DNA from: Pseudalkalibacillus hwajinpoensis
Lineage (GTDB): Bacteria > Bacillota > Bacilli > Bacillales > Guptibacillaceae
Direction of reading: 5' to 3'
Length of the DNA: 64,000 bases
NCBI RefSeq assembly: GCF_015234585.1
Contig: NZ_JADFCM010000008.1
Location: forward strand, 930,001 to 994,000
Part shown: piece by piece, positions 41,485-50,556 of the stretch
How the letters are laid out: each line of letters begins with the position of its first letter
Numbering within the stretch: position 1 is the first letter of the stretch
Notes under the pieces: generated by a model
The model's input: the letters and a program-made list of their open reading frames with translations, nothing else
Told to the model about the DNA's origin: nothing
The model's database searches: none
Translations under genes and position numbers: made by a program

Positions 41485-43365
41485 ATGGAATATAAAAAAA
41501 CGAATCAGCAAACATTTTCCATGCTTGAAGCCGGCTCTGAAATGGAAAAGAATGATCTTCACCTCGAATTGATTGAAAAAAGTCGAAAGCTTGATCACAT
41601 TTTTAATCATTCTAGAGACGGCATGACGCTTTCGAATCAAGAGGGAAACTTGATTGAAATCAACCAAGCATGCTGTGATATTTTTGAAATTGATATGGAA
41701 TCGATTCAATCTATGAAACTTGGACATCATGTTGCACCTCAGGGGCTTGAAACATTGGAAGAAATGAGAAAGAATTTGATTGAAAAGGGGTATGTAGTGG
41801 AGAAGCTTCCTGTTCTCCTTATGAATGGCAAACGGAAATCCATTGAATTATCGATAACATATAAAGCTTATCGAGATTACAATTTATCAATTATTCGCGA
41901 TGTTACCGAAGAGCAGGTATTGTTTGACCAGTTGATGGAGAGCAAAGATAAATTCACGAACATTTTTGAAAATGCGCTAGATGGTATTTTAATTTGGGAC
42001 AAAGATCGGATGATCGTAGACGCGAATCCTGCTGCTTGTCAGATCTTTAAGGTCAGTTTAAATGAAATGAAAACGTATAATTTGTTTGATTTTCTTGAAG
42101 GCGTTGATATTAAGGCGGGAAAATCGTTTCAAAAAACGTTAGAAGAACAAGGTGAGATTAGAGGCGATCTTCAATTCACAATGCTCGGCGGAGAAAAGAA
42201 ACAGCTTGAGTTTACAACGAAGAAAAGCGGATATGGAGATTTGTATTTAACCATATACCGTGATATTACAGAGAGAAAACAAATGTTCTCAGAACTAAAG
42301 CGAAGTGAAGAGCGGTTTCGTCAATTGTTTGAAAGAGCTCTAGATGGTATGGCTATCCTAAATGAAAAAGGAATTATTGTAAAAGTTAATGGTGCATTTT
42401 GCGACCTATTTCAATTAAAGGAGAATGAGGTCGTTGATAAGCATTATTCTTCATTAGAAAAAGAATGTGATATTGTGTGGGATCATCCTGCTGAATTAGG
42501 TAGAAGCGGTGAAGGAAAAATAATGAACGAGCAAACAGGTGTCGTTCAAACATTTAGTTTTACATTAAGCTACCACATCTATCCTCAGCATCACCTTGTC
42601 ATTATTCGAGATGTGACTCAGATTAAGGATGCGGAAGAACATCTGCGTAAGACGGAAACAAGCCACGTTCTTGGAGATCTTGCGGCAGGGGTAGCACATG
42701 AAATTAGAAACCCGCTATCAACAGTGAAAGGTTTTCTTCAAATGCTTGATGGAAATGAAGCAGTTAATCAAGAACTTCTTAAAGTAGTTGGGGAGGAAAT
42801 GGAACAGCTAGAGGAGACGATAAATGAATTTCTTCTTCTATCCAAAAGAGAGTTTGTTTCGTACGAAACGGTTCATATGAATCAACTAATGAGAGATTTA
42901 ATTGAGCGCCTATCTAAAAAGGCTGCTGAGTATAGTATTGATATAATTGAAGTTTATAGTCATACGGATATTCAGTGCGTTTGTATCAGCTCACACATAA
43001 AGCAGGTCATTACGAACATTATGAATAATGGCATTGAAGCCATGCCACATGGCGGTCAACTTAGAATCAGTCTTTTAGAAAATAAGGAAAAAGAAGTAAT
43101 TGTGGAAGTGGAAGATCAAGGCGTGGGAATACCTAAGCATTTGATTAATCGGCTGGGTGAACCTTACTATCAAACTTCAGAAAAAGGAACTGGGCTAGGA
43201 TTAATGGTAAGCTATAAAGTAATTAAGGAACACGGCGGTCGCATTGAGGTTACTAGCCATGAGGGCGAAGGAACTGTTTTTCGAATTATCTTACCTTCAA
43301 GTCAAAAGTTAGGTAGTAATCAAGAGAATCAAGAAGTAAAGAGCGGGAGGAACGAAATTGATTGA
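41485..43365 (+). CDS. Soluble PAS-domain sensor histidine kinase (KinA/KinE-like)
   Basis: A 626-residue kinase without membrane segments. It has three PAS domains (about 25-140, 150-265, 275-395), each followed by an RDVT or RDIT end. The HisKA phosphoacceptor is in LAAGVAHEIRNPLSTVKG, and the ATPase domain has NIMNNGIEAM, EDQGVGIPKH and GTGLGLMVSYKV. No receiver or effector domain is attached. Cytosolic multi-PAS kinases of this kind feed the Spo0F phosphorelay in Bacillus, so a sporulation role is plausible. ATG 41485 has AAAGGAGA upstream; earlier in-frame codons lack a site. Confidence 0.85.
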   Translation: MEYKKTNQQTFSMLEAGSEMEKNDLHLELIEKSRKLDHIFNHSRDGMTLSNQEGNLIEINQACCDIFEIDMESIQSMKLGHHVAPQGLETLEEMRKNLIEKGYVVEKLPVLLMNGKRKSIELSITYKAYRDYNLSIIRDVTEEQVLFDQLMESKDKFTNIFENALDGILIWDKDRMIVDANPAACQIFKVSLNEMKTYNLFDFLEGVDIKAGKSFQKTLEEQGEIRGDLQFTMLGGEKKQLEFTTKKSGYGDLYLTIYRDITERKQMFSELKRSEERFRQLFERALDGMAILNEKGIIVKVNGAFCDLFQLKENEVVDKHYSSLEKECDIVWDHPAELGRSGEGKIMNEQTGVVQTFSFTLSYHIYPQHHLVIIRDVTQIKDAEEHLRKTETSHVLGDLAAGVAHEIRNPLSTVKGFLQMLDGNEAVNQELLKVVGEEMEQLEETINEFLLLSKREFVSYETVHMNQLMRDLIERLSKKAAEYSIDIIEVYSHTDIQCVCISSHIKQVITNIMNNGIEAMPHGGQLRISLLENKEKEVIVEVEDQGVGIPKHLINRLGEPYYQTSEKGTGLGLMVSYKVIKEHGGRIEVTSHEGEGTVFRIILPSSQKLGSNQENQEVKSGRNEID

Positions 43366-43738
43366 AGTGCAGCAAATTCATCATGTTAGTTTGGCGGTAA
43401 CAGACCTTGAACGGGCAAAAAAGTTTTATAAAGATATATTATGCTTGAAAGAAATAAAACGCCCAAATTTTGACTTTCCAGGCGCCTGGTTTCAAATCGG
43501 TCAACAACAGCTTCATTTAATTGTATACCCTGATGCTAATACGCTTCGGGGTTCAACATCATTGTCATCGAGGGAAGGGCATTTCGCTTTTCGTGTTAAT
43601 AGTTATGATAATACGTTGAAATGGCTACGTGAAAAAAAGATAGAAGTTTATGAGAATCCAACGAGTAAAAGTGGTTTTGCTCAAATTTTTGTTTCTGATC
43701 CTGATGGCAATCTGATTGAATTGAATACAGAACAATAA
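43358..43738 (+). CDS. VOC-family (glyoxalase-like) protein
   Basis: A 126-residue vicinal oxygen chelate protein made of two beta-alpha-beta-beta-beta modules. Module 1 begins IHHVSLAVTDLERAKKFYKD. Metal-ligand candidates are His near residue 7, His in QQLHLIVYP, His in EGHFAFRV and Glu in DGNLIELNTE. The start TTG at 43358 has GGGAGG 7 bases upstream and overlaps the kinase end by 8 bases, so translation is coupled. The substrate is unknown. Confidence 0.85.
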   Translation: MIEVQQIHHVSLAVTDLERAKKFYKDILCLKEIKRPNFDFPGAWFQIGQQQLHLIVYPDANTLRGSTSLSSREGHFAFRVNSYDNTLKWLREKKIEVYENPTSKSGFAQIFVSDPDGNLIELNTEQ

Positions 43739-43743
43739 CAAAA

Positions 43744-43775
43744 GGACGCCTTCCAATTGGAAGGCGTCCTTTTGT
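43744..43775. terminator. Bidirectional terminator
   Basis: GGACGCCTTCCAA/TTGGAAGGCGTCC is a 13-bp perfect palindrome with A and T runs on either side, between convergent genes. Confidence 0.85.
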
Positions 43776-43777
43776 TA

Positions 43778-43924
43778 TTATTTCGATGAGAATTCGTTGT
43801 GTTCTCTTTGTGGATTGGCGCTTTTTTGTGCTTCCTTCACAACTTTTTTGGCTTTCTCGGCACGGCGCTGATCTTCTTTAGCCTTTTCTTCAATTTGTTT
43901 AATATCTTTTCGAGAGTGATCCAT
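43778..43924 (-). CDS. Small charged helical protein, 48 aa
   Basis: Found by eye on the minus strand. ATG at 43924 follows AAGGAGGAG 8 bases upstream, and the frame runs 48 codons to TAA. The product is a single highly charged helix (KDIKQIEEKAKEDQRRAEKA) with a polar tail. It ends next to a shared terminator. It resembles small Bacillus proteins of unknown function. No role is assigned. Confidence 0.65.
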   Translation of the reverse strand: MDHSRKDIKQIEEKAKEDQRRAEKAKKVVKEAQKSANPQREHNEFSSK

Positions 43925-44095
43925 GATAATGCTCCTCCTTATATTCTACTTTTGATAATAAGTACCTGTCTGATGAAAAAGATGTTTTTCGTAACATAAC
44001 CTAGTTAGAAAAAAGAATCAAGTAATATCTGTTTATTCTAACATTTTAGTGCATTTACCATCATAAAATGGAAAGAACCGCTTAGGGGGGATTTG

Positions 44096-44254
44096 ATGGT
44101 AGCTGTACTATTATCATTAGCCGCTTTATTTCTTGGACTTGCTTTATTTATGATAGTTGTGTGGAATGCTATTAAGACAGATTCTTCTAAGTCTGATCTT
44201 GAAACGTTCTGGAAAAAGTATGAAGAGATCATTCGTAAAGAAGATGTGCTTTAG
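44096..44254 (+). CDS. Small single-pass membrane protein, 52 aa
   Basis: Found by eye. ATG at 44096 follows AGGGGGGA. The frame has 52 codons. Residues 2-23 form one hydrophobic segment (VAVLLSLAALFLGLALFMIV), followed by a charged cytosolic helix with DLETFWKKYEEIIRKEDVL. A terminator follows directly. The function is unknown. Confidence 0.65.
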   Translation: MVAVLLSLAALFLGLALFMIVVWNAIKTDSSKSDLETFWKKYEEIIRKEDVL

Positions 44255-44278
44255 CCCTTGTGAATGGGCTTTTTTTTA
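44252..44278 (+). terminator. Terminator of the 52-aa gene
   Basis: AGCCC and GGGCT pair around TTGTGAAT, followed by TTTTTTT. Confidence 0.65.
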
Positions 44279-44385
44279 TGCTGAATTATTGTTGGACATG
44301 CGTCTAAACAGGATAATTGAAAAGCTTTTCGTGTTTTCAATTCATTAAATTAGGGTATTTTAGAAGAGAATTGAGGTGGAATCAA

Positions 44386-45459
44386 ATGGGGATTCGTACA
44401 AAACTTAGAAGAAATCGAACTCAAAAAAAAGGAATGCCCCCAGGCTCGCTTGTTTATATAGGAGATGAGCAAACGGAGGAAGTCACTGTTTCAGCTATCG
44501 CATTTGACTCTCATGGGATGGAAGAGTTTGAAGATGTTTCGATAGATAAAATAAAGACATTGATTGACTCTGATCAAGTAGCTTGGATTAATGTAAATGG
44601 TGTACATAATGTTCAGTTGGTAGATCAGATTAGCAAAAAATTAGGACTTCATCCTTTAACGACAGAGGATATTTTAAATACGGATCATCGACCGAAAATA
44701 GACTTTTTTGAAGATCACTTACTTTCGATTGTAAAGATGCTTGATTTATCACCTGAAAGTACTGATCTTGACATCGAACAGGTGAGTTTTATTTTGATGG
44801 AAAACACAGTCGTCACTTTTCAGGAAAAGCGCGGTGACTTATTCGATCCAGTTCGTTTACAACTGCAGGAAAGTAAAGGAAGAATTCGAAAGAGCGGGGC
44901 GGATTTTCTTTACTATTCCTTACTTGATGTGATCTTTGATCAATACCTGATCATTATGGATGAAATGGACGATCGTATAGCTGAGTTAGAAGGTATGATC
45001 ATGGAGGATCCTGATAATCATTCATTGCAAGATATTAATCAATATAAGAATACAATTCTGCAGCTTAAGAAAACGGTTTGGCCAGTTAGAGAAGTCGTAA
45101 ACAAATTAATCAATCGGAAAGTTCCTTACATAAAAGAAGATATTTCCTTTTATTTGCAGGATATTCACGATCATATTGTACAAGCAAATGATATGGTCGA
45201 GACATCCCGAGGACAACTTTACGGTTTATTAGATGTGTACTATTCCAGCTTAAGTATGAAAATGAACGAAATTATGAAAGTACTAACGATTGTTTCGACA
45301 ATTTTTATTCCATTAACATTCATAGCAGGAATTTATGGAATGAATTTCACAAACATGCCGGAACTTAGCTGGGAATGGAGTTATCCAGCCGTATGGATTG
45401 TCATGATCATCATAACTGGATTAATGCTCGTTTATTTCAAACGTAAAAACTGGTTTTAG
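44386..45459 (+). CDS. corA: CorA-type magnesium/cobalt transporter
   Basis: A 357-residue CorA protein. A large cytosolic N-terminal funnel occupies residues 1-290 (VAWINVNGVHNVQLVDQI, HPLTTEDILNTDHRPKIDFF). Two C-terminal membrane helices follow, with the pore signature YGMNFTNMPE after IFIPLTFIAGI. ATG 44386 has GAGGTGG upstream, so the longer in-frame opening is discarded. The SDR gene starts 11 bases after the stop, with its ribosome binding site overlapping the corA end. Confidence 0.93.
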   Translation: MGIRTKLRRNRTQKKGMPPGSLVYIGDEQTEEVTVSAIAFDSHGMEEFEDVSIDKIKTLIDSDQVAWINVNGVHNVQLVDQISKKLGLHPLTTEDILNTDHRPKIDFFEDHLLSIVKMLDLSPESTDLDIEQVSFILMENTVVTFQEKRGDLFDPVRLQLQESKGRIRKSGADFLYYSLLDVIFDQYLIIMDEMDDRIAELEGMIMEDPDNHSLQDINQYKNTILQLKKTVWPVREVVNKLINRKVPYIKEDISFYLQDIHDHIVQANDMVETSRGQLYGLLDVYYSSLSMKMNEIMKVLTIVSTIFIPLTFIAGIYGMNFTNMPELSWEWSYPAVWIVMIIITGLMLVYFKRKNWF

Positions 45460-45470
45460 GAGGTTATTTG

Positions 45471-46202
45471 ATGCAAAAAGTCGTTGTAGTAACAGGTGCT
45501 GGACATGGAATCGGTAGGGGAGTTGCGATCGCTTATGCCGATAAAGGCTATCGCGTTGTTCTTGCCGATGTGAATGAAGAAGGGTGCAAAGAAACAGAAA
45601 AATTAATGCATGGTGATTATGGTGACATTATCTTAACAGATGTAAGTAAACCAGAATCCATTAAACAACTTTTTCATAAAGTTGAAGAGAAGTATGGGCG
45701 ACTAGATATCTTAATCAATAATGCTGGCCTAACAGTATTTAAACATATGGATGAACTAGGTGTAGAAGAGTGGGATAACGTCATCAACACCAATTTACGA
45801 AGCGTATTTCTAGGGTCTCGTGCCGCTGCTCATCTTATGAGAAGAAATAACGGTGGCTCTATCGTCAACATTGCATCAACGAGAGCGACGATGTCAGAAC
45901 CGAACAGTGAAGCATATGCTGCTACTAAGGGAGGAATCGTAGCGCTTTCCCATGCGCTAGCAGTGTCCCTTGCAGATGATCATATTACTGTCAATTCAAT
46001 TAGCCCGGGTTGGATTGAAGTAGAAGATTATGAGGCTTTACGTGACGTGGATCATGAGCAGCATCTATCCAAAAGAGTTGGAAAGCCATCAGATATTGGA
46101 CGTGCCTGTCTCTTCCTAACGAATAAAGAAAATGATTTTGTCACAGGTGAGAATTTAGTTGTTGATGGAGGTATGACTCGTAAAATGATTTATGAACATT
46201 AA
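45471..46202 (+). CDS. Short-chain dehydrogenase/reductase
   Basis: A 243-residue classical SDR. TGAGHGIGRGVAIAYADKG is the cofactor motif, NNAGLTVFKHMDELGVEEW follows, and the active-site tetrad is in NIASTRATMSEPNSEAYAATKGG. The C-terminus ENLVVDGGMTRKM is typical. The ATG at 45471 is used because AGGAGG is 7 bases upstream; an in-frame TTG one codon before is less suitable. It is likely co-transcribed with corA. The substrate is unknown. Confidence 0.9.
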   Translation: MQKVVVVTGAGHGIGRGVAIAYADKGYRVVLADVNEEGCKETEKLMHGDYGDIILTDVSKPESIKQLFHKVEEKYGRLDILINNAGLTVFKHMDELGVEEWDNVINTNLRSVFLGSRAAAHLMRRNNGGSIVNIASTRATMSEPNSEAYAATKGGIVALSHALAVSLADDHITVNSISPGWIEVEDYEALRDVDHEQHLSKRVGKPSDIGRACLFLTNKENDFVTGENLVVDGGMTRKMIYEH

Positions 46203-46218
46203 TCGAGTAACAGTTAAC

Positions 46219-46246
46219 GGACAATCCCCATTCATGTTACTATAAT
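46219..46246 (+). promoter_or_regulatory. Candidate promoter before darB
   Basis: TATAAT at 46241-46246 is a perfect -10. GGACAA, 16 bases upstream, is a weak -35. Confidence 0.4.
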
Positions 46247-46304
46247 AACAGACCTTCATTAGAGAAAAATTACAGGGCGAATCATGCTTGAGGGGACGTT
46301 TTAA

Positions 46305-46760
46305 ATGGCAAAACATATGGAATTACCTAATTTGTATGAAACAGGAATTGAAGATCTTGTGATTTCAGCAGAAAAAGTAGCACATGTACAGCTGACGAAT
46401 CCTTTGGAGCACGCGATGCTTATTTTGATTAAATCAGGCTATTCATCTATCCCAGTATTAGATACTGAATATCGTCTAAAGGGATTAATTAGTCAGCCGC
46501 TCATCCTTGATTCGATTCTAGGCATCGAGCGAATTGAATTCGAGAAATTAAGTGAATTAGTTGTTGAAGAAGTTATGAATACAGAAATACCTTGTATTAA
46601 TGAAAAGGACGGTTTTTTCAAAGGGTTAAAGCTAGCAATTGATCATCCGTTTCTTTGTGTAGTCGATGATGAGAATATTTTTAAAGGCATTCTAACAAGA
46701 AGAGCGCTTCTTAAGTTTGTTAATCGTTATTTGCATGAGTCATCAGTTAGACAGTCTTAA
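46305..46760 (+). CDS. darB: DarB/CbpB-like CBS protein
   Basis: A 151-residue protein made almost entirely of two CBS domains. It starts with ENLYETG-like MELPNLYETGIEDLVI and contains SGYSSIPVLDTEYRLKGLIS and the C-terminal GILTRRALLKFVNRYL. In B. subtilis DarB (YkuL), c-di-AMP binds the CBS cleft, and the free protein stimulates Rel and pyruvate carboxylase. The later neighbours ccpC and dapH follow the B. subtilis order, with three genes inserted. A weak ribosome binding site (GAGGGG) lies upstream. Confidence 0.85.
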   Translation: MAKHMELPNLYETGIEDLVISAEKVAHVQLTNPLEHAMLILIKSGYSSIPVLDTEYRLKGLISQPLILDSILGIERIEFEKLSELVVEEVMNTEIPCINEKDGFFKGLKLAIDHPFLCVVDDENIFKGILTRRALLKFVNRYLHESSVRQS

Positions 46761-46767
46761 GCATTTA

Positions 46768-46793
46768 TCCCGGTACTATTACCGGGATTTTTA
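46768..46793 (+). terminator. Terminator after darB
   Basis: TCCCGGTA/TACCGGGA is an 8-bp stem with a 3-base loop, followed by TTTTTAC. Confidence 0.7.
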
Positions 46794-46796
46794 CAT

Positions 46797-48338
46797 ATGG
46801 GGATGAATAAAATGAAATCGTTAACAAATCAAATCACATCTAGTATCCAAAACAAGGAGACCAATCGACCATTCGTACTTGGAGCCATTATTATTGGAAT
46901 GTTCATGGCCGCGATCGAAGGAACAATCGTTTCAACAGCGATGCCTGGTATTGTGAGCGACCTTGGCGGATTCTCGACGTTTAGCTGGGTTTTCTCAGCT
47001 TATTTATTAATGTCTGCGATTACGGTCCTTATCTTTGGTAAACTTTCAGATCTCTTTGGTAGGAAGCCGATCTATTCGATCGGTATTGTCATTTTTTTAA
47101 TAGGATCTTTATTGTGTGGATTTGCGGAATCGATGGAGGCACTTATCCTTTTCAGGCTTATTCAAGGTATTGGAGCAGGAGCCGTACAACCAATAGCGCT
47201 TACGATTGTAGGCGATATGTATTCGATGGAGGAGCGGGCAAAGATTCAAGGGTATCTTGCTAGCGTGTGGGGAATATCTGCAATTGCAGGCCCGGCTCTA
47301 GGCGGTATTTTTGTTCAGTACATTGATTGGTCATGGGTATTTTGGATGAACATTCCTCTCGGAGTTCTATCGTTAGTTGGCATTGTTCTCTTGCTTCATG
47401 AATCGATTGATAAAGAACGAAAATCGATTGATTACTCTGGGGCCATCCTTTTGCTTGTATCGATCAGTGCATTGATGGTCGTCTTGATCGAAGGAGGCGT
47501 TCACTGGAAGTGGACTTCCTTACCTATCCTCACCCTTCTAAGTACATCATTCGTAGCTATGGCGATTTTTTTTAGAGTCGAACTTAAAGCGAAAGAGCCG
47601 CTAATGCCTCTTGGTATATGGCGCGATCCGGTTATCGCCATATCGAATTCAGTAACGTTTACGACGGGCATGATCTTGATTGGGGTTTCTAGTTTTCTTC
47701 CGACATTTGTTCAGGGAGTAATGGAGAAATCTCCTATTGTAGCAGGATTTACGCTTACGACGATGTCGATAGGATGGCCAATTGCGTCTACTATAGCAGG
47801 GAAACTCGTCATAAAAATCGGATTTAGGATCACATCAGTCCTTGGAGGAATTTCACTTATTAGCGGTTCAGTGATCTATCTGTTGATGACGCCAGCATTA
47901 GGACCCATCTTTGCAGGTTTTGGTTCATTTCTTATCGGTGTTGGAATGGGATTAACGTCTACAACATTTATTGTTGCCATCCAAAGCTCAGTTTCCTGGA
48001 AGCAGCGCGGAATTGCGACAGCTTCAAATATGTTTATGCGAACGCTTGGAAGTGCAGTCGGTGCTGCGCTACTTGGCGGTATTTTAAACAGCCGCCTTCA
48101 ACAATATTTAACGAACCGCTCTTCGGGAGAAGGTGTGAATCTTAATACAGCCAATCAATTACTTGATGAAACAAAGCGTAACAGTCTTGATCCTACTGTG
48201 CTTGATTTGTTGCAGAACGGACTCACAACCTCTTTAAAATGGGTGTATGGAGGAGTTGCAGTCATGGCACTCTTAAGCTTTCTGCTAGTACTCTTTATTC
48301 CAAAGCCTGATAAGAAACAAAACCCGGCTCGCTCATAA
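46797..48338 (+). CDS. MFS multidrug exporter (DHA2 family)
   Basis: A 513-residue transporter with 14 predicted membrane segments. FMAAIEGTIVSTAMPGIVSDL is the first-helix motif of drug:proton antiporters, GKLSDLFGRKPIY is motif A, and AGPALGGIFVQYIDWSW is motif C-like, an antiporter signature. It probably exports a hydrophobic compound with proton exchange. The start is uncertain among ATG 46797, 46803 and 46812, since no site is strong. It is convergent with a VOC gene, and the stops overlap by 6 bases. Confidence 0.87.
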   Translation: MGMNKMKSLTNQITSSIQNKETNRPFVLGAIIIGMFMAAIEGTIVSTAMPGIVSDLGGFSTFSWVFSAYLLMSAITVLIFGKLSDLFGRKPIYSIGIVIFLIGSLLCGFAESMEALILFRLIQGIGAGAVQPIALTIVGDMYSMEERAKIQGYLASVWGISAIAGPALGGIFVQYIDWSWVFWMNIPLGVLSLVGIVLLLHESIDKERKSIDYSGAILLLVSISALMVVLIEGGVHWKWTSLPILTLLSTSFVAMAIFFRVELKAKEPLMPLGIWRDPVIAISNSVTFTTGMILIGVSSFLPTFVQGVMEKSPIVAGFTLTTMSIGWPIASTIAGKLVIKIGFRITSVLGGISLISGSVIYLLMTPALGPIFAGFGSFLIGVGMGLTSTTFIVAIQSSVSWKQRGIATASNMFMRTLGSAVGAALLGGILNSRLQQYLTNRSSGEGVNLNTANQLLDETKRNSLDPTVLDLLQNGLTTSLKWVYGGVAVMALLSFLLVLFIPKPDKKQNPARS

Positions 48339-48348
48339 GCCGGGTTTT
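48319..48348. terminator. Bidirectional terminator
   Basis: AAAACCCGGCT/AGCCGGGTTTT is an 11-bp perfect stem, placed over both convergent stops. Confidence 0.8.
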
Positions 48349-48713
48349 CCTATACGTGAGATGAATTCAATTCGGTTTTGAAAGGGATCATAAAAGCTAA
48401 AACGCTGGTATCCTTCGATTGGTTTTTCTTTTTGTATTGGGATGTGGTGTTTTTCTAAATGTGCTTTTGCTTCCAGCAGATTATGAATTTCAAAGGCAGG
48501 ATGTCTTTTCCCTGGCACAATAGTACTTTCGGTCCCAACATGTAATTCAATGTCTGCTGCTCTTAACCAGAAGCCTCCGTTTTTTCTTAAAACAGCTGGT
48601 TTTTCGATTTCTTCAAAGCCTAGTATCCCTATATAGAAATTCCTCGCAAGTTCCTCCTGGTCGATGGGTATACAAATTTGAATATGGTGGAGACGAATAT
48701 AATCGATAACCAT
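48333..48713 (-). CDS. VOC-family protein
   Basis: A 126-residue protein that opens with the IRLHHIQICIPIDQEELARNF-type start (His near residue 6). Further motifs are WLRAADIELHVG, KRHPAFEIHNL and the C-terminal YDPFQNRIEFISR with the expected Glu ligand. The ATG at 48713 is used because AGGAG lies 8 bases upstream. The gene lies 11 bases downstream of the permease stop. It is in the bleomycin-resistance/glyoxalase superfamily. The substrate is unknown. Confidence 0.82.
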   Translation of the reverse strand: MVIDYIRLHHIQICIPIDQEELARNFYIGILGFEEIEKPAVLRKNGGFWLRAADIELHVGTESTIVPGKRHPAFEIHNLLEAKAHLEKHHIPIQKEKPIEGYQRFSFYDPFQNRIEFISRIGKPGL

Positions 48714-48724
48714 TTTAATCACTC

Positions 48725-49465
48725 CTAAAATTGTGTTTTAAATAGGCTGTAGCATACTTGTAAAATCAATAAAATGGTCATAGAGCGAAGCAACCAGTTT
48801 ATTTGCACAAGAGAAAGTTTATTGGCCATTCGAACAGAAATTTGTGCTCCAGTGATAGAGCCAGCCGCAAGTGGGAGCGCGATCGCCATGTTAAGGTGAC
48901 CACTAAGTGAATAGACCATGACAGCCCCTGTACAACTTAAGAAGGTATTAAATCGTGTTAGACCTATTGAAGCAAGGTAGGAGATGCCGCTGTGACGAAA
49001 TAATTGCATTTGAAGTGTCGCCTGTCCAGGGCCGAACGTACCATCATACCATCCAATTAGACCAACGAACGGGAGTGCTTTGGTAGGAACCTTATGTGAT
49101 AAATGAATTGATTCCTTCTTTTTCATAAATGATAAAGTTAAGGCAACAAGAAGCATTCCTCCGGCGAATAGTTGAAGCGCCTGTTGGGATAGTGATGAGG
49201 CAAATAATCCTCCTAGGACCCCACCAGTTAAAGCGATAGGTCCTGTTTTCAGTGCTTCTTTCATAGAGAGTTCTTTCCTCTTTAATAAAACAAAAAAGCT
49301 AGAAAATGAACTAAGCATATTTGAAAACTTATTTGCTGAAATAATTGAATGAATGGGAAGACCGAGTAACATCATCGAGGGAAAGTTAATAAGTCCTCCG
49401 CTGCCAGACAAGGTTCCAACAAACGTGGCAATAAGACCAATGCCAAATAAGAAAAGCCATTCCAT
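48725..49465 (-). CDS. TauE/SafE-family permease
   Basis: A 246-residue membrane protein with about eight hydrophobic segments. GLIATFVGTLSGSGGLINFP is the first repeat motif, and IGWYDGTFGPGQATLQ opens the second half, as in TauE/SafE sulfite or organosulfonate exporters. The transported anion is not known. It is divergent from ccpC and is followed by a VOC gene. Confidence 0.87.
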   Translation of the reverse strand: MEWLFLFGIGLIATFVGTLSGSGGLINFPSMMLLGLPIHSIISANKFSNMLSSFSSFFVLLKRKELSMKEALKTGPIALTGGVLGGLFASSLSQQALQLFAGGMLLVALTLSFMKKKESIHLSHKVPTKALPFVGLIGWYDGTFGPGQATLQMQLFRHSGISYLASIGLTRFNTFLSCTGAVMVYSLSGHLNMAIALPLAAGSITGAQISVRMANKLSLVQINWLLRSMTILLILQVCYSLFKTQF

Positions 49466-49602
49466 ATGATCATCTCCATCGAAAATATCTCATGTCATAG
49501 TATAGTCTTCTTTAATCCATAATGAAATTAGATTATAATGATGAATTACAATAAGATTTCCTTATGAAGAAATGGATAGTTATAAGAAAAGGGGGCCATT
49601 TA

Positions 49603-50460
49603 ATGAGCTCAGAATATCAGGTTCTTTCGATCTTAGCGGAGGAAGCGAATATGCGAAGAGCGGCTGAACGACTTTATGTATCTCAGCCGGCGCTAAGTCA
49701 ACGCCTCCAATCGATTGAAAAGGCATGGGGGGTACCGATTTTCCTTCGTTCGCAAAAAGGATTAACGATTACACCTGCGGGTGAACGGATTATCGCTTTC
49801 GCTAATGATACGATTCGTAGAGAAGAAAAAGTATTTGAAGCATTGACAGCGCTAAGCTCGGAAGTCCATGGAACGCTGAAACTAGCTGTAGCATCTATTA
49901 TCGGACAATACTGGCTTCCAGCGGTGCTAAAGAAATTTGTTGAGCACTATCCCAGTGTCAAAATATCGCTAGTTACAGGATGGAGTAGTGACATATTACG
50001 GTACTTGTACGAAGATGATATTCATATTGGAATTATTCGTGGGAAGCCCGATTGGAGGGGGAGAAGTCAGTATTTGATTTCAGATGAGCTCTATTTGGTC
50101 GATACGTCCATTAAATCAATGGAAGAATTGCGAGAAACAGAAAAACCATTTATTCAATTTAAAAGTGACTCTACTTATTTTCAAGAAATACAGGAGTGGT
50201 GGCAAACCCAATCATTTGCGCCTCCAAAGAAAACAATTGTCGTTGATCAAATCGAAACGTGTAAACAAATGGCGCTAAATGGGATTGGCTACGCTATCTT
50301 ACCTTCCATCAGCATTACGGAGAATGATAAAGAATATTTTCGGATTCCACTTAAGGACGGTGAAGGGTTGCCATTAAAGCGTGATACCTGGTTATTAACA
50401 AATGATACCGCGATGCAATTGAAGCAGGTTCAGAAGTTTGTAGAATTGTTAAGTGAATAG
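49603..50460 (+). CDS. ccpC: LysR-type regulator CcpC
   Basis: A 285-residue LysR-family regulator. The N-terminal helix-turn-helix is LSILAEEANMRRAAERLYVSQ followed by PALSQRLQSIEKAWGV. The effector domain has HGTLKLAVASIIGQYWLPAV and HIGIIRGKPDWRGR. It closely matches B. subtilis CcpC (citrate-responsive repressor of citrate synthase and aconitase genes) as I recall it, and it is adjacent to dapH as there. ATG 49603 has AAAGGGGG upstream; the earlier in-frame start lacks a site. Confidence 0.85.
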   Translation: MSSEYQVLSILAEEANMRRAAERLYVSQPALSQRLQSIEKAWGVPIFLRSQKGLTITPAGERIIAFANDTIRREEKVFEALTALSSEVHGTLKLAVASIIGQYWLPAVLKKFVEHYPSVKISLVTGWSSDILRYLYEDDIHIGIIRGKPDWRGRSQYLISDELYLVDTSIKSMEELRETEKPFIQFKSDSTYFQEIQEWWQTQSFAPPKKTIVVDQIETCKQMALNGIGYAILPSISITENDKEYFRIPLKDGEGLPLKRDTWLLTNDTAMQLKQVQKFVELLSE

Positions 50461-50556
50461 CCTGTAAGATTAGACTTCACGTGATCGATCATGTACGATA
50501 AAATGAGTAACATGCTGTGCTTGTAAAAGCATGATGAACAAAGGAGGAAATACAAC

